From: Dermatemys mawii
Taxonomy: Eukaryota > Chordata > Testudines > Dermatemydidae
DNA length: 64,000 nt
Direction: 5' to 3'
Assembly: GCA_007922305.1 (NCBI GenBank)
Contig: ML677330.1
Span: 1,949,109 to 2,013,108, forward strand
Shown here: positions 1-9,160 of the stretch, in pieces
How positions within the stretch are numbered: position 1 is the stretch's first letter
Layout of the letters: every line of letters starts with the position of its first letter
Notes under the pieces: model-generated
Seen by the model: the letters and a program-made list of their open reading frames with translations, nothing else
Database searches by the model: none
What the model was told of the DNA's origin: nothing
Program-made: the position numbers and the translations under genes

Positions 1-299
1 TGTGCTGCTGCTGGCAGGGTGGTGTCTTCAGAGCTGGGCACCTGGCCAGCAGCTGCTGCTCTCTAGCCATCCAACTCTGAAGGCAGCGCAGAAGTAAGGG
101 TGGCAATACCACGAACCCCCTACAATAATCTTGGAACCCCGCCATAATCCGCCTTTGGATCAGGACCCCCAGGTTGAGACGCTTCAGTGAAATCTGTATA
201 GTATAGGGTAAAAGTACACAAGACCGGATTTCGTGCGGGAGACCAGCTTTCATGCTCAGTGACGTGTTTTTCATGGTCGTGAATTTGATAGGTCCCTAC
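1..299. repeat. interspersed repeat copy, probably a non-autonomous DNA element (cut by window edge)
   Basis: This lies in the PLA2G12A intron. The segment is richer in GC and CpG than the AT-rich intron around it, and it begins with CTG/CAG-rich sequence containing a short inverted pair (26-37 against 71-82). It resembles an interspersed family I recall from turtle genomes, ending near 299. The minus-strand 71-residue reading frame across it shows no domain and is probably fortuitous. The class is uncertain. Confidence 0.5.
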
Positions 300-474
300 G
301 GATAGACTAGTAACTGTATGTTTACTAATGTACACACTTGTCTTCAGTCCCCTAGAATATTACAGGAAGGATACTAAATGGCTGAGCATTCAATAAGCAA
401 TCCTCCCCCCGCAGAAGATCTAAGACCTGCAGTGTATGAAATAGAATATTTTCTTCTTTAAAACCAATAATATT

Positions 475-535
475 GGGTTGGCCTAATGGTACCACTATGC
501 CCTATGATGGGAGTATCCTGGGCTCGATTCCTCTC
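475..535 (+). repeat. tRNA-like SINE relic
   Basis: An A-box-like TTGGCCTAATGG (478-489) and a B-box-like GGGCTCGATTCC (520-531) sit at tRNA-like spacing. The flanking arms do not form a convincing acceptor stem, so an old tRNA-derived SINE head is likelier than a tRNA gene. Confidence 0.35.
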
Positions 536-718
536 TCTCACTGTCCATGCCAGTAACATTTTGCTTGGTATTTAGAATAGCGGATAATGCTTTTTTAAAA
601 AAAAAAACTTCAGCCATATTGATTGAGTGTGCATAGAAGGCAGGCAATTTTACTAATCCTGACACAATAAATATATCTTGTTTGTTGGAATACTAATCTT
701 GATTTTTTTCCTTTACAG

Positions 719-884
719 TTTGACATTGGTATCCCTTCGATGACAAAGTGCTGTAATCAACATGACAGATGTTATGATACCTGTGGCAACAGAAAAAATG
801 ATTGTGATGAAGAGTTTCAGTATTGTCTCGCCAAGATCTGCAGAGATGTACAGAAAACACTAGGAATATCAGAGAGTGTACAGG
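719..884 (+). CDS. PLA2G12A: PLA2G12A penultimate coding exon (active-site helix)
   Basis: The 3' splice site is a pyrimidine tract ending TTTACAG (712-718) and the 5' splice site is GTAAGG at 885. The frame opens at TTT and reads FDIGIPSMTKCCNQHDRCYD, ending one base into a codon. It carries the His-Asp catalytic motif of secreted PLA2. Confidence 0.95.
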
Positions 885-2651
885 GTAAGGCAGAAAAATA
901 GCATGCAAGTTATACTGAACTGATCTTTTACTGAAGTTGTATAAAGACTCAGACTTCAAGGCCAGAAGGGACTATAATGATCATCTAGTCTGACGTCCTA
1001 CAACTGAGGTGACAGATCCTCACCCACCCACTCCTGCGGTAGGCGCACAATCTCGGGCTGAGTTACTCAAGCCTTGATTTGAAGACTTAAAGTTGCAAAG
1101 AATCTGCCATTTTCTCTAATTCAAACCAGCAAGACACCTTGCTGCCCCATGCTGCAGAAGAAGGCAAAAAATGCCTAGGATCTCTGCCAGTCTGAACTAG
1201 TGGGAAAATTCTTTCCTGATCCCAAATATAGTTGTCAGATAGGCCAATGATAATCAGACTGAAGGTTGCAAGCAGCTCTTTAATGTGTGCTCTTTGCAGC
1301 ACATGATATAAAAACACTGATTTAATTATTAACCATCAGGATGCTTCGCTGTGTTATTACTCAATTATACTTGATAAAATAGTAATATTTGATCAGTCAT
1401 TTTGCTGTAAGAATTTTTAAATACATTCAGTCTGAATATCACTGGTCTAACTGATATTATATAAAAAGTTATAACTCACAGCACAATGACAGACCAAAAT
1501 ATTACTTTAAGGCCAGAAGGGGTGTGTGTGTGTTTGTGTTTCCCGTCTAGTGTCCAATCTCTGGCAGTTAGAGAGATTTGCTAATAGCAGTTGTGGGTGG
1601 GCCATAAACCATTGTCTACAATCTCACTGTATCATTCCCTCCATGAATTTATCAAGCTTGGTCTAGTAAACAATGTATAATGGTAATAATACTTCCCTGT
1701 GTCTCCTGAAAATACCTCACCTGATGCATCCTACAGTTAATGAGGAACTCCAGTAGCCACCTTCTTGCAGCCTGACATTTCACCTTTCAGTATGACCAAT
1801 TGTAGCCTCCCCTTTAACCAGTTCCTTACCCACCTTACCAAAAAACTCGAGTGCTGCCCCGCCGAAACAACCCCCCTACCCTGAGCGCCGCCCTGCTGAT
1901 GTAAAAACACACCCTCCCCCCCTCCCCCGAGTGCTGCCCCGCCAAAGTTAAAAAAAAAAACAAACACCACAAAAAACACACCCAAGTGCTGCCCCACCAC
2001 TCCAAGCTTGGCTGCCCCTTAGAAGGTGCCACCCCAAGCACATGCTTGGTCAGCTGGTGCCTGGAGCTGGCCCTGATTGCGTGTTACCTTGATTAGTCTG
2101 ATTAGGAGCAATATGTTTGCAGGATGAGGCTCTCAAACTAGTTTGACTGTAGTGAAGTATTTGTCAGAACTAATGAGAGATCTGCCATTCAAGCCAGAAG
2201 CATAAAACTATTCCTTTTCACATAAATAAGGGCAACACTAAGCTGTATTACTACAATTACATTTGTATTGCATTTTCTACAAAAATGCATCTACTGTATA
2301 AATGTTAATTTTGTCAGAAGTTGAAATATGAAAGATTAGACTGTTGAAATTAGAGTTGAAAATGATCATACATTCATTCATTCAGACTGTGTTCACCATT
2401 GTGCTTTGGCAAATTGAAAACAATCTTTAAGAAAGTGTCTGAGTAACTAATGTTTCGTTATTACAGTATTCCATTAAAAAAGTACTTCAAAAGTAATCCT
2501 ATACTGATTTGATCTCCTCTTGTGTCTTGCAGCCTGTGAATCAACTGTTCAGTTGTTATTTGATGCAGTTATACATTTAGGATGTAAACCATACCTGGAC
2601 AGCCAGAGAGCTGCATGTATGTGCCAATATGAGGACAAGACGGACCTATAA
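719..2651 (+). CDS. PLA2G12A: phospholipase A2 group XIIA, 3' part (last two coding exons)
   Basis: Secreted, calcium-dependent phospholipase A2 of the atypical group XII, which hydrolyses the sn-2 ester of glycerophospholipids. Two exons are visible, 719-884 and 2533-2651, joined by a GT-AG intron with a phase-1 junction (G|CC, Ala). The translated part contains the active-site helix TKCCNQHDRCYDTC with the catalytic His-Asp pair, then a Cys-rich run (NDCDEEFQYCLAKICRD) and the C-terminal stretch ending in EDKTDL. It is close to human PLA2G12A as I recall it. The paralogue PLA2G12B has an altered active-site His, which is not the case here. The signal peptide and N-terminal exons lie upstream of the window. 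The next gene on the same strand is CASP6, as in mammals. Confidence 0.95.
955..1675 (-). mobile_element. CR1-type LINE 3' end, interrupted copy
   Basis: On the minus strand the 3' terminus reads towards 955, and the + strand start AAGGCCAGAAGGGACTATAA is its reverse complement. It continues to about 1290, and matching 5'-ward sequence resumes about 1540-1675. Unrelated AT-rich sequence (about 1295-1535, including a short TG run) lies between. Copies at 17340-17822 carry the same sequence in the + orientation. No open reading frame is preserved. Confidence 0.65.
1846..2075. repeat. GC-rich repeat with three GTGCTGCCCC units
   Basis: The motif GTGCTGCCCC(G/A)CC recurs at about 1851, 1930 and 1987, separated by C-rich and A-rich spacers. 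The segment ends in CTGGTGCCTGGAGCTGGCCC. It resembles a degraded interspersed repeat rather than coding sequence; the minus-strand frames here are low complexity. Confidence 0.45.
2533..2651 (+). CDS. PLA2G12A: PLA2G12A last coding exon
   Basis: Acceptor TCTTGCAG (2525-2532); the exon finishes the split Ala codon and reads CESTVQLLFDAVIHLGCK to the stop TAA at 2649-2651. It supplies the C-terminal helix and the last disulphide cysteines of the group XII fold. Confidence 0.95.
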
Positions 2652-4101
2652 AAGAAGACACTGATGAAAGCTCATGAGCTAGACCTAAGAAAAAGACAAG
2701 GTGTACAGAGAGCCAGTGTTTTGTTAAAAAGCTCTTTTTGTTTCATTTTCAAGGCATAACACAAAAAATGGTTCAAACATACACTAAAGTATTTTCCTGT
2801 TTTAAAATACCACTTAGCCCTCCTACCTCCCGACATGCACTTGGAGCTTGAAATTGAAAGTAGTTTCCCCTCAACATGTGCCCAGAGGCTTGAGGGAGGG
2901 CTGCTCATAGAATGCTACTGCAAAAACTTCATGTCTTTTGCTTTAAAAAATTTAAAAATTGGTGGTGGGGAATGAAAGGAGCCTGGGAATCAGATAGACT
3001 TTTCAGACTTCTTTAAAAGTAGGTCAAGATTTGGGTTTACCAACCTTTAGTGTTTCTAGTATATCTCAACAGGGAAGGAAGACTTACTGAATCCAAATAT
3101 TTCAAACACAGAATGTAATCTTAAACATCTTGCACTTCTGTGTTTTTGGTGAAATATCGCTGTGATGAAAGGACTTCTGTTTCTCTGCTTCAACTATGTT
3201 GCTGTGTTCTCATATACAGTATGTTGAAGGCTAGATCAAACCTAGATCTAAAAACTGCATCTTCCTATGTGTTTTATATATCAAACTCACTTCTGAAGCA
3301 CTAGTCAGATTAGAAACACTGGCACTTTTAATGCCTGAATTGTAAAATTGAACAGTTTAGATCAGGGATGGGCAAACTATGGCTCGCAGGCCACATCCAG
3401 CCTGTGGGCTAATTCTGTCCGGTCTCCCCAAGCTCCTGGATGGGGAGGCTAGCTCCCCCACCCCACCCGCAGGCTCAGCGCACTGCATGAGCAGCACTCG
3501 TGAGGGACTGGGCTGTGTGCTCTGGTGGATCAGCACGGCATTGTGTCTGGCCTGGAGCCAGACACACTGTTTTGAGTGGCGCGGTAAGGGGACCAGCGCC
3601 GGGGGCGAGGGGTTGGATAAGGGCCAGAGGGTCTCGGGAGTGGTCAGGGGATGGAGGGGCTTAGATAGGGCATGGGAGTCCCAAGGGGCTTGTCATGGGG
3701 CGGGGGTGTGGCTAGGGGGCAGGGCAGTCACGGGACAGGGAGCAGGGGGCTTGGATAGGGGGTGGGGTCCTGGAGGATGAATAGGGACAGGGGGGTCTCT
3801 GGAGGGGGCGGTCAGGGGACAAGGAGTGGTGAGGTTGGATGGGTCAGGGGTTCTGAGGGGGATGGGAAGGAGTCAGATATGGGGTGGGGCCAGGCTGTTT
3901 GGGGCGGCACAGCCTTCTCTACCTGGCCCTCCTTACAATTTTGAATCCTGATGTGGCCCTCAGGCCAAAACGTTTGCCCACCCCGGTTTAGACCCTAGCA
4001 AAATATGAGGTGATACTTCATTGCTGTTATTCTTGCAAATTATTTCTTAAAGAAATATTTTAAATAGATGTTTATATTTTTCAAATCAAATTTTTATTAA
4101 A
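2652..4101 (+). other. PLA2G12A 3' UTR and downstream flank
   Basis: There is no AATAAA soon after the stop. An ATTAAA at 4096-4101 is a possible poly(A) signal, but AT-rich sequence makes chance matches common. A hAT element interrupts the segment at 3363-3985. The real 3' end needs RNA evidence. Confidence 0.4.
3363..3985. mobile_element. non-autonomous hAT (Charlie-like) DNA transposon with 8-bp TSD
   Basis: The left end CAGGGATGGGCAAACT is mirrored by the right end reading GTTTGCCCACCCCG. The flanks are GTTTAGAT (3355-3362) and GTTTAGAC (3986-3993), an 8-bp target duplication with one mismatch, as expected for hAT. The interior is GC-rich, G-biased sequence without a transposase, so the + strand frames of 133 and 60 residues here are spurious. 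Confidence 0.8.
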
Positions 4102-4549
4102 ATGTACCACCCCACAGAAGCATTCTATTTAACAAAGGTGTCTTAATATGTAGAGCAAGGATGGATCTTAATTGTCCAAAGAGAATGATTTATATTTAAC
4201 TCTTGTAATGTTGACTCTGTTACTGTATTCACTTATCTTTTGGCTTATGTTCCTTTTACTCTGTTCTTTGGGGTTTGGTAAAAATTTTAAAAATATCATT
4301 TCTCTTTATAAGTCTCTTAGTATTTTTACTACTAGTGTAAGAGTCAGAGTATCCAAGACATCTATGAATATATTGCTATGTGCAGCTAACAAATACACAA
4401 TTCCTAAGTTTCCCTCATCTGTGCATTTTTCCCTATCTGACTTTTAACTTGGGTCAGCTAAAGTTATTCAGTTTTATGTCCAGTGTTGTTTTCTCTTCAT
4501 TTTCTATACTAACTTCTTTTTAAAAAGTGGAAATCTCAGCAAGAGACTA

Positions 4550-4930
4550 TGGATTTTGATTGTTTGTCTCTAACGCCAGATCTACACTACAAGGCTAGGT
4601 CTGATTGCCATAGCTATCAGGAGGAGGTGGGAACCACCACCGCCACACAACACAAGAGTCAAGGTAGCTATGTCAGCAGAAAAACCCAAAACTTCACTAT
4701 AGATGCAGCTAGACTGATAGAGTACTTCTGTCAACATAGCTAATGATGTCATTCAGGGAAGTTGTGTTCCTGTGTTAGGGCCTGGTCTACCCTACAAAGC
4801 TAGGTCAATTTAACTACATTGATCAGGTGTGTGAAAAATCCACACCCATGACTGGCATACTCCCTAAGTCGCTGTGTATACAGCACTAGGTCTGGAGTGT
4901 CACAGCAAAAGCTAAAAGATCATGACATTA
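4550..4930. repeat. degraded interspersed repeat ('tctacactacaa' family)
   Basis: AGATCTACACTACAAGGCTA at 4578 is echoed by GGTCTACCCTACAAAGCTAG at 4784, followed by a GTGTGAAAAATCCACACCC segment. It resembles a MITE-like family I recall from turtle genomes, with related pieces near 5990-6116, 10090-10330 and 15220-15420. Borders are approximate. Confidence 0.4.
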
Positions 4931-5639
4931 ATCCTCAGTTTTGGATATGCTTTATAAAACTGGATTGTGGAAATCTTTAGTTTGCTAGGATTCTCTTTTA
5001 GTTTTTCCAGTGTAGCCATCTATGGGTGCACAAAGTATTTATTCCTTTCAAACAGCAAAATAGCAGGCAGATAGAGGGGTTTTGAGAAAAAGTTAATTGT
5101 GTTTTGTGACTATCGTATTCTGGGCTAGTCTTGATTTCTTGTTTGCTATTCTAAAATTATTATTGGCAAAGCAGTGATCAAAATTGATGTGAGTTGCCAC
5201 ATCTAAAATTTTGACTGAACAACTCTAAACACAACAAACACTCCTTTGAGTTGTAAATTTCACTGGGCTAGGTAAGAGTTTTTACACTACACACCGGAAT
5301 GAGGGAACTTTCTGCTGCTGCAACAAGCTGTGTCTTGTTCTCCTCAAGCTTGTAGAGAACTTGCAATGTAAAAAACCTTCCTGCAACGTGCAGGACAAAA
5401 GGGCCAGATACATGTTCAGAAGAGAGAGATCTTCAACACTGCTGAATAATACAACATGTGAGTGTTGCAGTGGCATAAATGGTCTCACTTGCAGTACAAA
5501 GGACGTGTTTAATTTCTTCCATATTATAGAGTGTTTGCATTTCTCATGTGGTTTCCATATCGCAGAAAGCTTCTGGATGTCAGAATTCTTGCTCTGACAA
5601 GTATCCATTACTACCACAAAAGGAAGATATGTACAAATG

Positions 5640-6116
5640 CATTTTACAATACCCTGGTCCGCACACAAAGGTTACCTATGCATTATACAATACTGCAGAG
5701 AGGGCAGGGGGATGGACAGGGATGCCACGCACCTAGGGGAGGAGGTGGAGAAGAGACGGGGCAGGGATTTGGGGAAGGGGTTAGAATGGGGGGCAAGGAA
5801 GGGATGGGACAGGACGAGGCAGGGCCACATATCTGAGACCCATGTGATAGACTGTTAGGGGTGCTGGGCACCTAGAGGTCTCTTCTGCCCTGCCCCCCCC
5901 CCCATTGCCCAAGGGTCTCTCTGTTGGGGTACTGGACCGTGGGATACCTGCCCTAATGCGCTGCTCTTAATGCCGCCTGAAGTGCCGCAAATGTGGCCAT
6001 GCTATACCGCTGGTGCGTCTCATTGTGGACACGCACTAGCGTTATACATATTGCTATATAAGGGGACCGCTATAACCAATAGTGCTATAATCCTGTAAGT
6101 GTAACCATACCCTTAG
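5640..6116. repeat. GC-rich repeat remnant
   Basis: A G-rich then C-rich block (with a C run at 5893-5903) grades into CTATAACC/GCTATAATCCTG motifs ending near the ACCCTTAG at 6110. The overlapping short frames on both strands are low complexity. Class undetermined. Confidence 0.35.
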
Positions 6117-8043
6117 TCTATACAATATGAAATATTCTAAACCTGTGTCTAAGCTCATGCCTATTTCATTTAGTGATTTTAGAATGTGTTTTTTCATTTT
6201 ACATTAAACCAAACTCCAGTATCCTGAGGCATCTCAAAACTATGAATATGGCTGTTAAAACTACTTTAAACCTTGGTGAACAAAAGGCTGCTACGGGGAG
6301 TTGTAGGTTTCAGCATAGTATTGTTTCCCTTTCTCTGAGTATCCTTCTGGAGTTCTCAGCCTGTTCTCCTGAGTGGTTGCAGAATTTTCAGATTCACTGT
6401 TCCCAAAGACATACCCACACCAACAGCTAAAAGTAGCAGTACAGATGTGGGGCAGGGGGATTAGTGCAGGCTAGCAACACAATTACATACCCAGGGCTTG
6501 CACTGTGCTAGTATAGCCATGCTGCTGGGTCTACACTGCTATTTTTAGCCATGTTATGTTAGTATACAGGAGTGTAATTGATACCAGTCTAACACCATAT
6601 GCACAACCCATGACAAACTAAAAAGAATGTTTTCTTTTAATGTAGGCAGTTTTGTTCAGATACCCACTGACTTCTGAAACATTTCTATTAGAGGTATCAT
6701 TCTTAACAGACACCAGAACAGAGCAAAGAACTTGCCAGCAGCTGATTCCTGAAACTTAAGCAGGGCTTCAGTTGCACAATCTGTCAACATTTATGAGTCT
6801 ACAGTATAACTGAAAAGTAAGATAACACTCCCTAGCTATGTGGTTACACCATTGGATTAATTTCACTCCTGACAAAGTAGCTCCTCCTAATCCTTCCAGT
6901 GTGAAGTTTTAACCACATCACTGAAATTACTATTGAGTTACCATTAGGATTTAATGTGCAAAAACAAAAGAGATTAGCTTTGTGTGAATTTGTTTTGGTG
7001 AACTATTTATTAGCTATTAGGTCCATTTATTCTAAACGCAGTCATTTTGATTAGTGTATTGGACTATTTTAGAATGAAGGGAAGAACTTTAATTGCTTTT
7101 TATTCTTTATGGAATCCTCTATTTCCCCAATCTTATAGTTCTTAATCTCTCTTGTTTTCCAACCCTCAGGACCTAGTTCTACCCATTTTTATATGTACTT
7201 TAGGATTTGACAGACATGTCGTGATACAAGTGTAGGAAGTAAAAAAAATATAGCCACAGGACTTGTGATAAATATATGCTATTGATCTCACATGGAGCTT
7301 TTCTTTACAAAATGACTAGGTGTATAGATTATTAGCATCAAACATTTCTACAACAATATTGTCACATTTCCTGCCCTAAAGTATTTACAATGTAAGTGAA
7401 AAATAAAGAAAAAAAGACTAGACATAAGACAGCAATTAAGGTTAGAAAAAAAGACAGGGTGGAGAGATGACTGCAGCTTAGAACAGGATAGGAAAGATTC
7501 CTGAAAGATGTGAATGGTGAAGGAAGAAGCTGACAATTGTCTGAAATGGGAAACTACCAGGAGACAGAACAAGACAGGAGCAATATGAAGGGACCAGGAA
7601 GGCAAGAATAAAATGGGGAATAATAGAAAATGAGAAAAGAGGCACAATAGGTAGGGAGTGAGAATATATAGTGCCTTGACAGTAAAGACAAACTTGAATT
7701 TGATGCAGTAAAAGACAGGAATCCAGTGAAAGGATTCACAAGTTCCACATCTTAAAAAGAAAAATAAAAGATATTTTAAAAAAGACAGACTACTTAGGTG
7801 TGCACATTACACTGAGATTCCCTCTAAGTGACCTAAGGTGCAGATTCTACGCAAGGCAGCTGTTGCGCTGACACTGTTTGGGGGCACATTCAGGACTTAA
7901 TTTTTAAAACTGAGCAGCGATGAGGCACACAATTGTCCCTGCACAGTTCTAATGACTAAGCTCCCATTGATGCAATTTTGCATGCAAAGCCATAGATGTG
8001 AGACCCCTAAGTGTAAGGCTTCGTAGGCAAGGTTCAGACTTTA

Positions 8044-8303
8044 GCCTAGATGGAGTTTACCACCAAGTTTGGGCTTCATTCCCAAGCAACCGGACCCCAA
8101 GAAGACCTGGTCCCAGCGCGCTGACAGCTGCTACCAACCTCATTCCACCCATGGGCACCTTTTCATGGTTTCACACCCTCTTGAACTTAAGAGGTGCCTG
8201 TGGAAGGTGAGGCTGGTAGCCCCAGCACGCCAGGATCGGGTCTTCTTGGGGTTGGGTTGCTTAGACATGAAGCCCAAATCTGGTGGTAAACTCCACCTAA
8301 GGC
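8044..8303. repeat. imperfect long palindrome upstream of CASP6
   Basis: The left arm 8044-8160 and right arm 8192-8303 are reverse complements over about 110 bp, at roughly 85% by eye, with a 31-bp spacer. For example GGAGTTTACCACCA on the left pairs with TGGTGGTAAACTCC on the right, and ACCCCAAGAAGAC pairs with GTCTTCTTGGGGT. This is the architecture of a foldback MITE or a hairpin-forming sequence. No clear target duplication was seen. Confidence 0.8.
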
Positions 8304-8559
8304 TGAATGCCGGCAGGAGATGGATACTCAACAAAGTACCCTGAGGGAAAGTGGATCCAGATTTTAGGGACACTCAGCTCAGCCTCCGGGCGGAGGGTTG
8401 ATCTGCGGGGTCTTGGCTCAGTACACTAATTAAAAATACAGCAGCCAGGCCCCCCAGTGCTGGTGCTGTTTGGATCTGGGGTTTCCTTCAGTCCAGAGAC
8501 ATCAAACCAAAAGCCCAGTTCCTGCGGGCAGGACTTGGTTGGATTATTGGTATTTTCCT

Positions 8560-9160
8560 CCCCACCCAGCCGGGAGGTCAGCGGACTGGACCGTACAATC
8601 CCGCAGACACATGAGGGGCCGGGGCGCGGTCCCCGCGGTTGCCTGGCGCGGGAAGGGGCGGCGGCCACTGAAGGAGGGAGGCGGGCCGGGGGCGGGCGGT
8701 GCAGGAAGCAGCGGGGGAAGACGACGACGAGCCGGGGAAGGCAGCGGCGGGTTAAACTCAGCGGAGGGGGCCGCCCTTGGAGCTTGTCTTCGTGGCCATG
8801 GCGAGCTCCAAGCACCGGCGCGTCGGCAGCAACTCGGGTAGGACAGGAAAGCCCGGCCCGCGGCTCCGAGCCCTCAGGAGCCCCCAGGGGCGAGCGTGCG
8901 GGGCGGGCGGAGGCAGAGCCGTGGCCCTGCGGAGACCGCGGGAGGGCCGGGGGAGGTGGCGGGAGGTGAGACATGGTCTCTCGGGGCGTTGGGGGAGGGC
9001 CAGGCGGGGCCGTGCGACCATCCCCACGGCTCCTTGCCCTTGAGAAGGGAAAGCGAAAGGCGAGAGCGGACGGGCCCGGCTGCCCTTTGTCTCAGCCCGG
9101 CGCTCCCGCCGCCCCAGCAACGCCAGCAGCGTCTGGGGCGGGGCCCCAAGGCGGCGCCGC
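8560..9160 (+). promoter_or_regulatory. CpG-island promoter of CASP6
   Basis: GC- and CpG-dense block that stands out from the AT-rich surroundings. GC boxes (Sp1-type) lie at 8655-8661 (GGGGCGG) and 8688-8699 (GGGGGCGGGCGG), with no TATA box near the start codon. It covers exon 1 and the start of intron 1. Several overlapping frames in this block on both strands are a by-product of GC content. The transcription start cannot be fixed from sequence alone. Confidence 0.8.
8798..8837 (+). CDS. CASP6: CASP6 coding exon 1
   Basis: ATG in GTGGCCATGG, encoding [13 protein letters not shown] plus one base of a Gly codon; donor GTAGGA at 8838. It encodes the start of the basic prodomain inside the CpG island. 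This N-terminus is the least conserved part of the protein, and the start is chosen by context and by agreement in total length. Confidence 0.85.

Larger units (their letters stand above)
885..2532 (+). other. PLA2G12A last intron
   Basis: 1.65-kb GT-AG intron (GTAAGG...TCTTGCAG). It holds a CR1-type copy in reverse orientation (955-1675) and a GC-rich repeat remnant (1846-2075). The remainder is AT-rich with no other recognisable feature. Confidence 0.85.
4102..8043. other. PLA2G12A-CASP6 intergenic region
   Basis: No exon-like sequence was found. It holds repeat remnants at 4550-4930 and about 5640-6116, a C run at 5893-5903, and otherwise AT-rich unique-looking sequence. Nothing is recognised from about 6120 to 8040. 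Confidence 0.6.

Noticed and set aside
120..335. 71-residue minus-strand open frame at the window start, possible mitochondrial insert or gene
   Set aside because: No domain was recognised, and the DNA matches an interspersed repeat family I recall from turtle genomes. I could not match it to any mitochondrial gene or control-region segment.
478..531. A-box/B-box pair suggesting a tRNA gene
   Set aside because: No acceptor or anticodon stem pairs convincingly, and similar heads are typical of SINEs.
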